Program-made: the position numbers and the translations under genes
Assembly: GCA_027459665.1 (NCBI GenBank)
Contig: DAIDHN010000003.1
Location: forward strand, 36,897 to 100,896
Source of the DNA: Chthonomonadaceae bacterium
GTDB taxonomy: Bacteria > Armatimonadota > Chthonomonadetes > Chthonomonadales > Chthonomonadaceae
Reading direction: 5' to 3'
Length of the DNA: 64,000 nucleotides
The notes under the pieces: model-generated
Told to the model about the DNA's origin: nothing
Databases searched by the model: none
The model's input: the letters and a program-made list of their open reading frames with translations, nothing else
Part shown: positions 52,671-60,589 of the stretch, one piece after another
Position numbering within the stretch: the first letter of the stretch is position 1
Layout of the letters: every line of letters begins with the position of its first letter

Positions 52671-53645
52671 ATGACAAACATGTTGTATGGCACTGTGCCA
52701 GGAATAGACAAACCCGTTTCGCGTATTGTGCAGGGAATTATTCAGGTTCAGAAAGACGATGAGGCAAAGGGGTTTGCTTTTCTCGATGCATTGTATGAGG
52801 CAGGAGTAAACTGCATAGACACGGCGCGAATTTATGGCAACTCAGATGCGTTTCTGGGCAAATGGGTGCGCACCAGAAAACTGCAAGACAAGGTAGTTCT
52901 GCTTGCCAAAGGCGCGCATCACAATAATCTGCGCAGAAGGGTGACTGCCTACGATATAGGCACAGACCTGCATGACACGCTGGCCGCCATGGAGTTGAAC
53001 TACGTAGACCTCTATGTGCTGCACCGCGATGACCCCAATTACCCTGTTGAACCTATTGTAGATGCACTCAACCAGTTCAAGAATGAAGGAAAGATCGGTG
53101 CATTTGGAGGCTCCAACTGGACTACCCAGCGTTTGCAGGCTGCCAACGAGTATGCACTCAGAACCGGACAGACGCCTTTTGCAGTTTCTTCTCCAAACTT
53201 CTCAATGGCAGAACAAGTGCAGGAACCATGGGACAACTGCGTAAGCATAAGCGGTTCGGCGGGCGAAGAGCAGCGCAAATGGTATGCCGAACACAAAATG
53301 CCGCTCTTCACATGGTCAAGCCTGGCAGGCGGTTTTTGGTCTGGCAGATTCACCAGAGAGAATTACAAAGAGCATTCGGGATACCACGAGGAACTGGTGC
53401 AGAAGTGCTACTGCTACCCGCAAAATTTTGAACGCATGGACCGAGCAAAACAGCTGGCACAAAAATACGATCTCTCACTGCCCCAGATTGCTCTTTCTTA
53501 TGTAATGAGCTATCCGCTCGACATATATGCTCTGGTAGGTTCTGCCAGCATGCCAGAACTGCACACGAACATACAGGCGCTGCACCACAAACTGACTCCG
53601 GCTGAAATTGAATGGCTGGAACTGCGCACCAACACACAGCCGTAA
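52671..53645 (+). CDS. Aldo/keto reductase
   Basis: 324 residues. NAD(P)H-dependent reductase on a TIM barrel. Catalytic tetrad: Asp in NCIDTARIYG, Tyr in the same motif (IYG), Lys in VVLLAKGAHH and His in YVLHRDDPN; cofactor-binding region ALVGSASMPELHTNI near the C-terminus. Substrate unknown. ATG 52671 has GAGGAAA upstream; ATG 52680 is an in-frame alternative. A TATACT lies at about 52610. No operon partner closely follows (60 bases to the next gene). Confidence 0.93.
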   Translation: MTNMLYGTVPGIDKPVSRIVQGIIQVQKDDEAKGFAFLDALYEAGVNCIDTARIYGNSDAFLGKWVRTRKLQDKVVLLAKGAHHNNLRRRVTAYDIGTDLHDTLAAMELNYVDLYVLHRDDPNYPVEPIVDALNQFKNEGKIGAFGGSNWTTQRLQAANEYALRTGQTPFAVSSPNFSMAEQVQEPWDNCVSISGSAGEEQRKWYAEHKMPLFTWSSLAGGFWSGRFTRENYKEHSGYHEELVQKCYCYPQNFERMDRAKQLAQKYDLSLPQIALSYVMSYPLDIYALVGSASMPELHTNIQALHHKLTPAEIEWLELRTNTQP

Positions 53646-53705
53646 CAAGGCGACAGGCATGGGAGCAGCAGTCCAACGCTCCCATGCCGCGCCGGAGAAA
53701 ACTCC

Positions 53706-53936
53706 ATGATTCTCTGTACACGCTGCAGCAAAAACGCCGAACCACTTGCCTCACCGCCTGTTGGAGGCCAGCTGGGAAACACCATACAGCAAAGCATCTG
53801 CCCGGAATGCTGGGAAGCATGGCTCAACCAGCAGGCGGTTTTTATCAACCATTACGGACTTCTGATGGCAGACCCCGATGACCGCAAAAAGCTGCGAGAA
53901 GCTATGAAAGAGTTTTTAGGTTTCTCTTCACAATAG
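53706..53936 (+). CDS. YggX-like Fe(2+)-trafficking / oxidative damage protection protein
   Basis: 76 residues. CTRCSKNAEPLASPP, a central ICPECWEAWLNQQAVFINHYGL and MADPDDRKKLREAMKEFLGF fit YggX proteins, which protect Fe-S enzymes. Unlike the E. coli protein (one Cys) it has four cysteines in two CxxC pairs (CTRC, CPEC), so it may hold zinc or iron. ATG 53706 lies after a GGAGAAAA site. It is followed after 37 bases by the ADP-ribosylglycohydrolase-like gene. Confidence 0.85.
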   Translation: MILCTRCSKNAEPLASPPVGGQLGNTIQQSICPECWEAWLNQQAVFINHYGLLMADPDDRKKLREAMKEFLGFSSQ

Positions 53937-53973
53937 ATTTCCTTAAGGCGTTCCCTCTGCAAGGAGAAACAGG

Positions 53974-54885
53974 ATGCCCGAACACAACTCCGAAAATAGA
54001 GATGCTTCCCTTCGAAGAGACCGATTTCGCGGGGCGCTTGCAGGTGCAGCTATAGGCAGCGTTTTGGGGATGGCTGCACAGGGCGGAATGCACTACCCTG
54101 GAGGCGGTATGCCATCTCTGGAAACAGAGGGAGAAACAGATGCAGCAGAACTGCTGATTATCTGTGCAGAAAGCCTTTGCACCCGCAGGATATTCGACCC
54201 CGAAGATATGGCCGGCCGCATGGTAAACTGGCTCAACCGCGCGCCCGCAGAGCTGGAAGCGCATACCCGCACCGTGCTGCTTGCCATACAAAATGGCGAA
54301 CTCTGGTCTGAGGCAGCTTTTCAGGTTCAATCTGAGTACCCCGACAGCGCAGGAAACGGATCGCTGCCCCGTGTGCCTCCTGCTGCACTCTTTTTTGCAA
54401 GCAACCCGCAGCACCTCACCGCACTTGCTCCCCTGCTGTCTACAGTCACGCATGCGCATCCCGACTGCCAAAGCGCATGCCAGTACCTTGCCATTCTGCT
54501 TGCTCTTTTGGCAGAAGGCGCCCCGCACAATGAGGCGGTCGATCAGGCTGAAAACTACTGCACTGCCCTTACCCAGCCATTGAAAGACAGATTAAAGCGG
54601 GCGCGTCTGGCCGAAAACCGCAAACCACCCACTGTAAGCGCCATTGATACGCTGGGAGCCGCCGTCTGGACTTTTCAGCACTTGCAAACACCCCGGCAGA
54701 TGCTGCTGGAGATCACGCAGTGGCATGAGGCCGCTGTGTGTGCGGGCTGCATAACAGGGGCTTTGGCTGGGGCAGCATTTGGGTACGCCGCACTGCCGGA
54801 AAACTGGATAAACAGTCTCAAAAATCTGGACTACCTGATTGAGCTATCAGACATTTTGCTTGAACTGGCAGACAGAGATGAGTAA
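53974..54885 (+). CDS. ADP-ribosylglycohydrolase-like protein with altered metal site
   Basis: 303 residues, all-helical. DRFRGALAGAAIGSVLGMAAQ at the N-terminus, NGSLPRVPPAALF, VTHAHPDCQSACQYLAILLALL and GCITGALAGAAFGYAALPENWI are clear DraG/ARH-fold landmarks. However the first metal motif TDDT reads ETDAAE and the second, normally GxDxDT before GALAGA, reads WHEAAVCAG, so most magnesium-binding Asp residues are missing. It may be inactive or have another chemistry. ATG 53974 follows CAAGGAGA. Confidence 0.8.
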   Translation: MPEHNSENRDASLRRDRFRGALAGAAIGSVLGMAAQGGMHYPGGGMPSLETEGETDAAELLIICAESLCTRRIFDPEDMAGRMVNWLNRAPAELEAHTRTVLLAIQNGELWSEAAFQVQSEYPDSAGNGSLPRVPPAALFFASNPQHLTALAPLLSTVTHAHPDCQSACQYLAILLALLAEGAPHNEAVDQAENYCTALTQPLKDRLKRARLAENRKPPTVSAIDTLGAAVWTFQHLQTPRQMLLEITQWHEAAVCAGCITGALAGAAFGYAALPENWINSLKNLDYLIELSDILLELADRDE

Positions 54886-54916
54886 AAAACCGGGCAGACT
54901 GCGTGACGTATATCTG

Positions 54917-55930
54917 CTATAGCCGATGCCCGCCCTCTGGCAGAAAAGCAAGCAGTGTGCGTTTGCGCGTCGCGGGGTCTTCCATCAAAACCAGCAGAAA
55001 TGCCTTGCCCTCGTTGCGAGGGTCTCCTACACGCACATCCAGAATATGCCCCCCAAGCGCGCCGCTTCGCCAGGCCATGTCGAAATCTTCAGGCTTGGTC
55101 AGTTCCCAGCAGGTACGTTCACGTTCACGCTGCTTCGGAATAAACACCTCAAGTTCATCGCCAGTGGTAAGACCTGGCTTATCTGGCACAAGCGTGCCCG
55201 GCTTCACATAAACCTGCCAGTGGTACTGCCTGTTCCAAAAGGTTTGCACATAGTATAACCCAGGCTGCCAGGGAGTTTTGCCATCGTAGGGCTGTGTACC
55301 AAAACCCCAGTGCGTACTGCCTTCATCCTGCGGGTTCAACACAAAATGAGAGGGAAGGTACTGCCCTTGCTCCACTTTCCACACAGTAGAGGCATCCCCT
55401 ACCCCTCCAACAAGCAGGCTGTTTATGCTTTTTGTAAACACCAGACTCAGTTTCACTGCAGGAGGCGTTTGGCTCACAAGCACAAACGAGCCGCCGTTCC
55501 AGGTGTAAATCCCTCCCGCGGTCACCAGCTGACGTATGACAGGAGCGGGAGTGTGTTTTTTGCTTCCTTTCAAAATAACCTGGCGCTGAGGGGGAGAAAA
55601 TCTGCCTGCCAGAAAGGGTTCACTGGTCCAGCCTACAAACGGAAAATGGGCGTCGGTTACAAAGCGAAACCCATCCCAGTGAGTAATCAGCGCGGTACGT
55701 TTCAAATCAACAGGGTTACTGCCCGCCAGCAGCAGTGCAAGGCTCTGGTTGTCATTGTTGAGCAAAGGGGCAGATTCAAACAGTTTCACATGGTCGGGCA
55801 GCGGCGCTGTCCATGCTTCTACAAACTGCAGCGCCGGGGTGTGCGGTGTTAGAAAAGGCAGCTGCGCACTGCACCGCACTGCCCACATGCAGAAACATGC
55901 AGCACACACCGCCCGAAATGCCCTTTTCAT
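54917..55930 (-). CDS. Secreted protein, beta-propeller-like, unknown function
   Basis: 337 residues. Signal peptide with Cys-rich core AVCAACFCMWAVRCSAQ. The rest is rich in Trp, Gly and aromatic residues (ALITHWDGFRFVTDAHF, GIYTWNGGSFVLVSQ, STVWKVEQGQYLPSH, GLYYVQTFWNRQYHWQVY), like repeat blades around a WxGxxF pattern. No catalytic motif recognised. ATG 55930 directly follows the TAG stop of the FAH-type hydrolase gene, so it is the last gene of the rlmN-lpt operon. Confidence 0.75.
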   Translation of the reverse strand: MKRAFRAVCAACFCMWAVRCSAQLPFLTPHTPALQFVEAWTAPLPDHVKLFESAPLLNNDNQSLALLLAGSNPVDLKRTALITHWDGFRFVTDAHFPFVGWTSEPFLAGRFSPPQRQVILKGSKKHTPAPVIRQLVTAGGIYTWNGGSFVLVSQTPPAVKLSLVFTKSINSLLVGGVGDASTVWKVEQGQYLPSHFVLNPQDEGSTHWGFGTQPYDGKTPWQPGLYYVQTFWNRQYHWQVYVKPGTLVPDKPGLTTGDELEVFIPKQRERERTCWELTKPEDFDMAWRSGALGGHILDVRVGDPRNEGKAFLLVLMEDPATRKRTLLAFLPEGGHRL

Positions 55931-56785
55931 CTAGCTGCCTGTCACGTGGCTGGTGAGGGTGCCCAGGCCGGCAATAGATACTTTCATAACGTCTCCAGGC
56001 TTGAGAAAGCATGGCGGATTGCGGTACACCCCAACCCCTCCAGGAGTGCCAGTAGAAAGAATGTCGCCTGGCAGCAGGGTCATGGTTTGAGATAGATAAG
56101 AGATGAGCCAGTCTATGCGAAATATGAGGTTAGAAGTATTTGACTGCTGCATGATTTGCCCATTGAGCGTGAGCGAAATATCCAGGTTATGCGCATCGGG
56201 CACTTCATCACGGGTGCAGAGCCAGGGGCCGGTAGGAAAAAACGTATCGGGAGATTTTCCACGTACCCACTGTCCATCTCCTTTCTGAATGTCACGTGCG
56301 GTTACATCGTTGGCACACATATAGCCTGCAACACAATTCCAGGCTTCTTCGAGGGTAACTCTGCTGGTTTTGCGTCCAATTACTACAGCCAGTTCAGCCT
56401 CATAATCTATTTTGTCTGAAACAGCGGGCATGCGCACGGCTTCGCCAGGGTTGTTTAGGGTATTAGCGTATTTTGCAAACAGAATTGCCTTTTCTGGTAA
56501 AGGCTGATTTTGTTCTTCGCAGTGGTCGCGGTAATTGAGGCCAATGCACATTATCTTCTGCGGGTCGGCAACCGGCGACAGCAGTTGTACCTGCTGCAGA
56601 GGAATGCGCTGCCCTCTGCTCATCAGTTCTTTTGCAGCAGTCATAACCTGCTCGCCTGCTGCAAGAAATGCAGACATGCTGTCGCCTGCCGGTGCAGCAA
56701 GGGAGAGGTCTATCACTGCCTCTTCGTTCTCAAGCAGCGCACCAATAGCTTTGCCCCCATTGTATGCATAACGCACCAGTTTCAT
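55931..56785 (-). CDS. Fumarylacetoacetate hydrolase-family protein
   Basis: 284 residues. Short N-domain, then the FAH core: KIMCIGLNYRDHCEEQNQP with the His-Glu dyad, ILFAKYANTLNNPGEAV, DYEAELAVVIGRK (metal-binding Glu residues), GYMCANDVTARDIQKGDGQWVRGKSPDTFFPTGPW cut by the metal Asp, and GDILSTGTPGGVGV. Such enzymes are acylpyruvate or oxaloacetate hydrolases or decarboxylases; substrate not predictable. ATG 56785 has GAGGAGA upstream and overlaps the ruvX-like stop by 4 bases. Confidence 0.93.
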   Translation of the reverse strand: MKLVRYAYNGGKAIGALLENEEAVIDLSLAAPAGDSMSAFLAAGEQVMTAAKELMSRGQRIPLQQVQLLSPVADPQKIMCIGLNYRDHCEEQNQPLPEKAILFAKYANTLNNPGEAVRMPAVSDKIDYEAELAVVIGRKTSRVTLEEAWNCVAGYMCANDVTARDIQKGDGQWVRGKSPDTFFPTGPWLCTRDEVPDAHNLDISLTLNGQIMQQSNTSNLIFRIDWLISYLSQTMTLLPGDILSTGTPGGVGVYRNPPCFLKPGDVMKVSIAGLGTLTSHVTGS

Positions 56786-57216
56786 GGCGTATTCTCCTCT
56801 TCTTTCTCACATTGTTTCCAGTATCTTTCTGCCAGCACAACGGCAGTAAGGTCGTCGCAGGGCTTATCTGGCGTGCGCAAGCTTACAGGCAGCAGCCTCT
56901 GCCATCCCTTGGGCGGGTGCATCTGCACAAACCTTTTGCGCGCCTCTTCTGTAGAGTGAGCTTCTTCTACCATATGCAGCGGCACAGACAATGTACTGAG
57001 TCTGGCCCTAATCGGTTTGTGCCCTGTTCCATTGCCAAGCACCAGTGCACAGGGGGAGTACTGCTCAATGAGGAGCGCTATCTGCTGCTGCAGCGCTTGG
57101 GTTTCTGCAACTGTGCAGTAGAGTACTGTTCCAGAGCGTTTTACCAGTGCAACTCCGCACTTTTCCCTGCCGGGGTCTACTGCCAGTATGCATTTTTCTT
57201 CAGTGGGTGGGTGCAT
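56782..57216 (-). CDS. RuvX/YqgF-like RNase H-fold nuclease
   Basis: 144 residues. CILAVDPGREKCGVALV is the first strand with the catalytic Asp, LVLGNGTG the second acidic region (Asp replaced), VEEAHSTEEARKRF carries the Glu and the C-terminal PCDDLTAVVLAERYW gives the last Asp, as in YqgF/RuvC-like resolvases. DUF3084 and YqgF-like genes also stand together in Cyanobacteria. Start: ATG 57216 or ATG 57234, both inside the end of the DUF3084 gene and without a ribosome-binding site, so translation is coupled. Confidence 0.8.
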   Translation of the reverse strand: MHPPTEEKCILAVDPGREKCGVALVKRSGTVLYCTVAETQALQQQIALLIEQYSPCALVLGNGTGHKPIRARLSTLSVPLHMVEEAHSTEEARKRFVQMHPPKGWQRLLPVSLRTPDKPCDDLTAVVLAERYWKQCEKEEENTP

Positions 57217-58591
57217 CTGCAATACCAGGCACATTTTTTACACACACCAGCTGCAGGTTTTGCGAGTTTAGCAGGTCGGCAGTTGATATAGGGGCGGTTG
57301 CCACAGCTCTCAGCTGCAGTATGCCTCCCATAGCTGCCGCCTTATCGGCCAGCTGCACCAGTGCAAACGGGCCAAAGGTACCTATCTCGCCTACGCCGGT
57401 AACAGGGTTTACACGAGGTACAATGCCGGCCTGCAGTGCTGCAGAGCGAACCTGATTCTGCAAAAAGTCGGCAATTTTTTGCGCCAGCACAGAGGCTGGC
57501 TGGCTGCCGTCTAGACGGGCAGCAGCCAGAATCTCCCCGGCTCTGAATGCAGGTTTCACCGGATAGGCGCTCAGATCGGCAGGTGTCTGCTCACCCTGAA
57601 TTGAGTTGCTAAATGCACTCACAATGACAAAATTGTCTGATACCGAATTGCTTAAATTGGCAGCAAGCGCGTTTAGTATATCCTGCTCGCCTAAAGTTTT
57701 CATGCCAGAAGTTGTCTGAATATTTTTTGGTACAATTCTCACCGCGCTGTTGTTTGCCCCTGCGGCTGCACCATAACGCATTACATAGCTGCCAGCCCTG
57801 TTTAGCATCGCATTCAATACCGACATCACATCGGCAATACTTGAATGCGCCGGAACAACAGCACGGCCCAGTTCAGCGCCTCTGCGCACTGCTATGCGCC
57901 CCTGGCGTATCGCCAGATAGCTGCTGCCCAGCACACGCCCGGTTCCCAGCGCTATACCGTACACCCTGTTGAGTGCGACAAGCTGTTTTCTATCTTTCTC
58001 CAGCTGGCTGCGCGTTTTCTGGTTCTTCAGCGCCAGCAGATGATACTTGGTGGAATAAAGACTGGTTTGCGTGCTTATTCTTCTGTTTGCTGCAAACAAT
58101 ACAGCCTGCTCGCCGCGCAGTCTCTGCTCTTGTTTTTGTAGCTGCGCCACCTGCACATTCAAACCATGCAGCCTTTGCAGGGTTTGATACAGCACAGCCT
58201 TCTGCGCTCTAAGCCGCTTCTCAGTATCTTCCAGTTCGCCGCTGGTCTGCAGAAGGTTCTGGTTGGCATTTACGTTTCTAGATTCTATCTCTTTGAGGCG
58301 CTCTTCCTGCATCACCCGCTGTTTTCTAAGCCGTCTGTTTTCTCTAATGGCATGCTCACCATGCAGTATTACTTCGCGTACCGGGGCAGAAACTACAAAC
58401 AAAACCAGAATGCTGATTAGTGAAATAGTAGAACCAGTCAGAATGGTGATCAGTATGGCAGTGTGCTTGGGACGCATGCCAAACCAGGAGACGCGCTTTT
58501 TCCCCCAGCGCCTCCCCTGTAAATCGCCGTAATAGGCAAGAAACCCACCCAGGGCTACCAATAGAGCCAGAAGCACTACCGTCCAAAACAT
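57200..58591 (-). CDS. DUF3084-family coiled-coil membrane protein
   Basis: 463 residues. Two membrane helices (about 3-20 and 45-68) with the FGMRPKHTAILITILTGS signature in between, then a coiled coil of about 150 residues (RKQRVMQEERLKEIESRN, LRAQKAVLYQTLQRL) and an alpha/beta C-domain (YVMRYGAAAGANN, NFVIVSAFSNSIQGEQTPADL). The family is known from Cyanobacteria and related phyla, of unknown function. ATG 58591 has a GAGGTAG site. Between lptF and the ruvX-like gene in one operon, so an envelope role is plausible. Confidence 0.88.
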   Translation of the reverse strand: MFWTVVLLALLVALGGFLAYYGDLQGRRWGKKRVSWFGMRPKHTAILITILTGSTISLISILVLFVVSAPVREVILHGEHAIRENRRLRKQRVMQEERLKEIESRNVNANQNLLQTSGELEDTEKRLRAQKAVLYQTLQRLHGLNVQVAQLQKQEQRLRGEQAVLFAANRRISTQTSLYSTKYHLLALKNQKTRSQLEKDRKQLVALNRVYGIALGTGRVLGSSYLAIRQGRIAVRRGAELGRAVVPAHSSIADVMSVLNAMLNRAGSYVMRYGAAAGANNSAVRIVPKNIQTTSGMKTLGEQDILNALAANLSNSVSDNFVIVSAFSNSIQGEQTPADLSAYPVKPAFRAGEILAAARLDGSQPASVLAQKIADFLQNQVRSAALQAGIVPRVNPVTGVGEIGTFGPFALVQLADKAAAMGGILQLRAVATAPISTADLLNSQNLQLVCVKNVPGIADAPTH

Positions 58592-58610
58592 CGTTCTACC
58601 TCATAAGCCC

Positions 58611-59777
58611 CTAGTGCGAGGCGCGCCACACCAGGCCAGCGCCGACCAGTGCTCCCAGAATATCCGCTAAAAAGCTGGCTAAAATGGGGGGAAGTGTGCC
58701 ATTTTTACCCACGAGAAACATGGAATTATATAGCATCCAGTATAAGAATACGATAAGAATAGCGTTTCCATACCCCCTTGCCTTGCCGCCTCCCCTCTGC
58801 GTATTCAGGCCGAGAGCTGCACCCATCACTCCAAAAATCAGGCTGGCAAGCGGCAGTGAGAGTTTGCCGTACAGGTTCACCTCATTGCCACGTGCTTCCA
58901 AAAGCCTGCCCTGCATGCGCTCATGCTCTATTTCATGCTGAAGCTGCAGAAAACTGAGTCTGCTCGGATCGTTCACCTGAGTGTTGAGTATCTCATTGAA
59001 TGACTTTCCCACTGCAGCCCCCTGCGGCAGCACACTCAGGCTTTGCCAGTAGGAAGTATTGGCAAACATGCGGTGCGAATTGCTGTCTTGTGCAAACAGG
59101 GTAACTGTAACATTATGATACAACCAGTTCAAGCCGTTCTGATCCAGCCCCGCAGAGCCATTTTCATGAGCTTCCCGGCAATGCACAACCAGCTGCACAC
59201 CGCCATTCCAGGGCGGATGGTCGGCATATTTTACAATAGTTACATTGCGCAGCACCTGTTTGCTGGCATCGTAGCCGCCTTGAACCTTCACGGTTTCCTC
59301 TATAGACTGACCGTCTTTTCCCGGAATAGAGTAGGCAAGTGGTTCATCTGACTTGGCAATGTGCTGTATGGCGCTCATTTTTAGGTCCCACATGGCGCGT
59401 GTAGCGGGCGGTACAATGGTTTCATTCCACAGAAAAGCTGCCAAACTCACCAGTGCCCCCATCACAAACACAAAGCGTGCCATACGTGGAAAACTTATTC
59501 CGGCAGAAAGCATTGCCACTGCTTCGCTGTCGCTCGACAGCCTGCCAAAACCGGTAAGCGCGGCCACCAGCATAGCAATCGGAAACGTAAGGGTAAGGGT
59601 AGCTGGCAAAGCGAAAACCACAAACTTTGCAACCAGCAGAGGCGGAACGCCCTGCAGCGCCAGGTTGGTTGCCTGCGGCAGATAGCCCGCTGTAAAAACC
59701 AGCATCATAAACAAAACGACACCGGTGATAAACGGCCCCAGCAACTCTTTTACAATAAGGCGGTCGAGAATCTTCAT
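58611..59777 (-). CDS. LptF/LptG-type lipopolysaccharide export permease
   Basis: 388 residues. KILDRLIVKELLGPFITGVVLF at the N-terminus, three helices, a periplasmic domain of about 180 residues (TVKVQGGYDASKQVLRNVTIV) and three C-terminal helices with LSLPLASLIFGVMGAALG. YjgP/YjgQ family permease that extracts LPS from the inner membrane with LptB. Only one permease gene is seen here; Lpt complexes need two, so a homodimer or a second gene elsewhere. ATG 59777 overlaps lptB by 4 bases. Confidence 0.93.
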   Translation of the reverse strand: MKILDRLIVKELLGPFITGVVLFMMLVFTAGYLPQATNLALQGVPPLLVAKFVVFALPATLTLTFPIAMLVAALTGFGRLSSDSEAVAMLSAGISFPRMARFVFVMGALVSLAAFLWNETIVPPATRAMWDLKMSAIQHIAKSDEPLAYSIPGKDGQSIEETVKVQGGYDASKQVLRNVTIVKYADHPPWNGGVQLVVHCREAHENGSAGLDQNGLNWLYHNVTVTLFAQDSNSHRMFANTSYWQSLSVLPQGAAVGKSFNEILNTQVNDPSRLSFLQLQHEIEHERMQGRLLEARGNEVNLYGKLSLPLASLIFGVMGAALGLNTQRGGGKARGYGNAILIVFLYWMLYNSMFLVGKNGTLPPILASFLADILGALVGAGLVWRASH

Positions 59778-60589
59778 TGGCTCACACTGCTTTCAGAGTC
59801 TGCATGCTCTGAATTTTCCAGGCCGTCCAGTTCCGCTTCAGCCGCCTTGCGGGCAGCCGTGTGATGCAGGCCGTAATTGTCTCCAAAATAGGCTGCACGC
59901 GCCTCAGGATCATTCAGCAGCGTGTTGGATGGGCCGGAAGCACGCCGAATGCCATCGGCAATTATGTAGGCACGCTGGGTAATGCGCAGCATTGCCTCTA
60001 CATTATGGTCGGTAATGAGTATGCCGATTTTTTCTTCCGACTGTGCCAGCTGATGAATAATAGAGCCTATATCGTCTATGGCAATAGGGTCTACGCCGGT
60101 GAAAGGTTCATCTAGCAAAATAAAGTGCGGGCGCGTAGCCAGCGCGCGTGCAATCTCAACGCGTCTTCTTTCTCCACCAGAAAGCAGCTTGCCCAGTTGT
60201 GTGCGCAAATGCGATATATGCAAACGCTCCAGCAGGCTGTTCACACGCTCCTGTCGCTCGGCGCGAGATATGTTTTGCATCTCCAGCACAAGCGACAGGT
60301 TTTCTTCTACAGTGAGGTTGCGAAATACCGATGCTTCCTGAGGCAGATAGCTGATGCCTGCTCTTGCACGTCGAAACATGGGCAGACTTGTAATATCCTG
60401 ATCATCCATGTATACATGCCCTCTGTTTGGGCGTACAAGGCCCACAATCATGTAAAATGTAGTGGTTTTGCCAGCGCCATTTGGACCAAGCAAACCAACT
60501 ACTTCACCCTGTCCTACTTCCAGGCTAATTCCGTTTACTACAGAGCGCCCTCTATATACCTTCACCAGATCGGTGGTTCTGATTTTCAT
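59774..60589 (-). CDS. lptB: LPS export ABC transporter ATPase
   Basis: 271 residues. Walker A LLGPNGAGKTTTFYMIVGLV, Q-loop ISYLPQEASVF, ABC signature LSGGERRRVEIARAL, Walker B FILLDEPFTGVDPIA and switch His in LITDHNVEAML, plus YIIADG: the exact LptB subfamily pattern. About 30 extra C-terminal residues, Ala/Glu/Ser-rich. Operon with lptA upstream (4-base overlap) and lptF downstream. Confidence 0.97.
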   Translation of the reverse strand: MKIRTTDLVKVYRGRSVVNGISLEVGQGEVVGLLGPNGAGKTTTFYMIVGLVRPNRGHVYMDDQDITSLPMFRRARAGISYLPQEASVFRNLTVEENLSLVLEMQNISRAERQERVNSLLERLHISHLRTQLGKLLSGGERRRVEIARALATRPHFILLDEPFTGVDPIAIDDIGSIIHQLAQSEEKIGILITDHNVEAMLRITQRAYIIADGIRRASGPSNTLLNDPEARAAYFGDNYGLHHTAARKAAEAELDGLENSEHADSESSVSQ

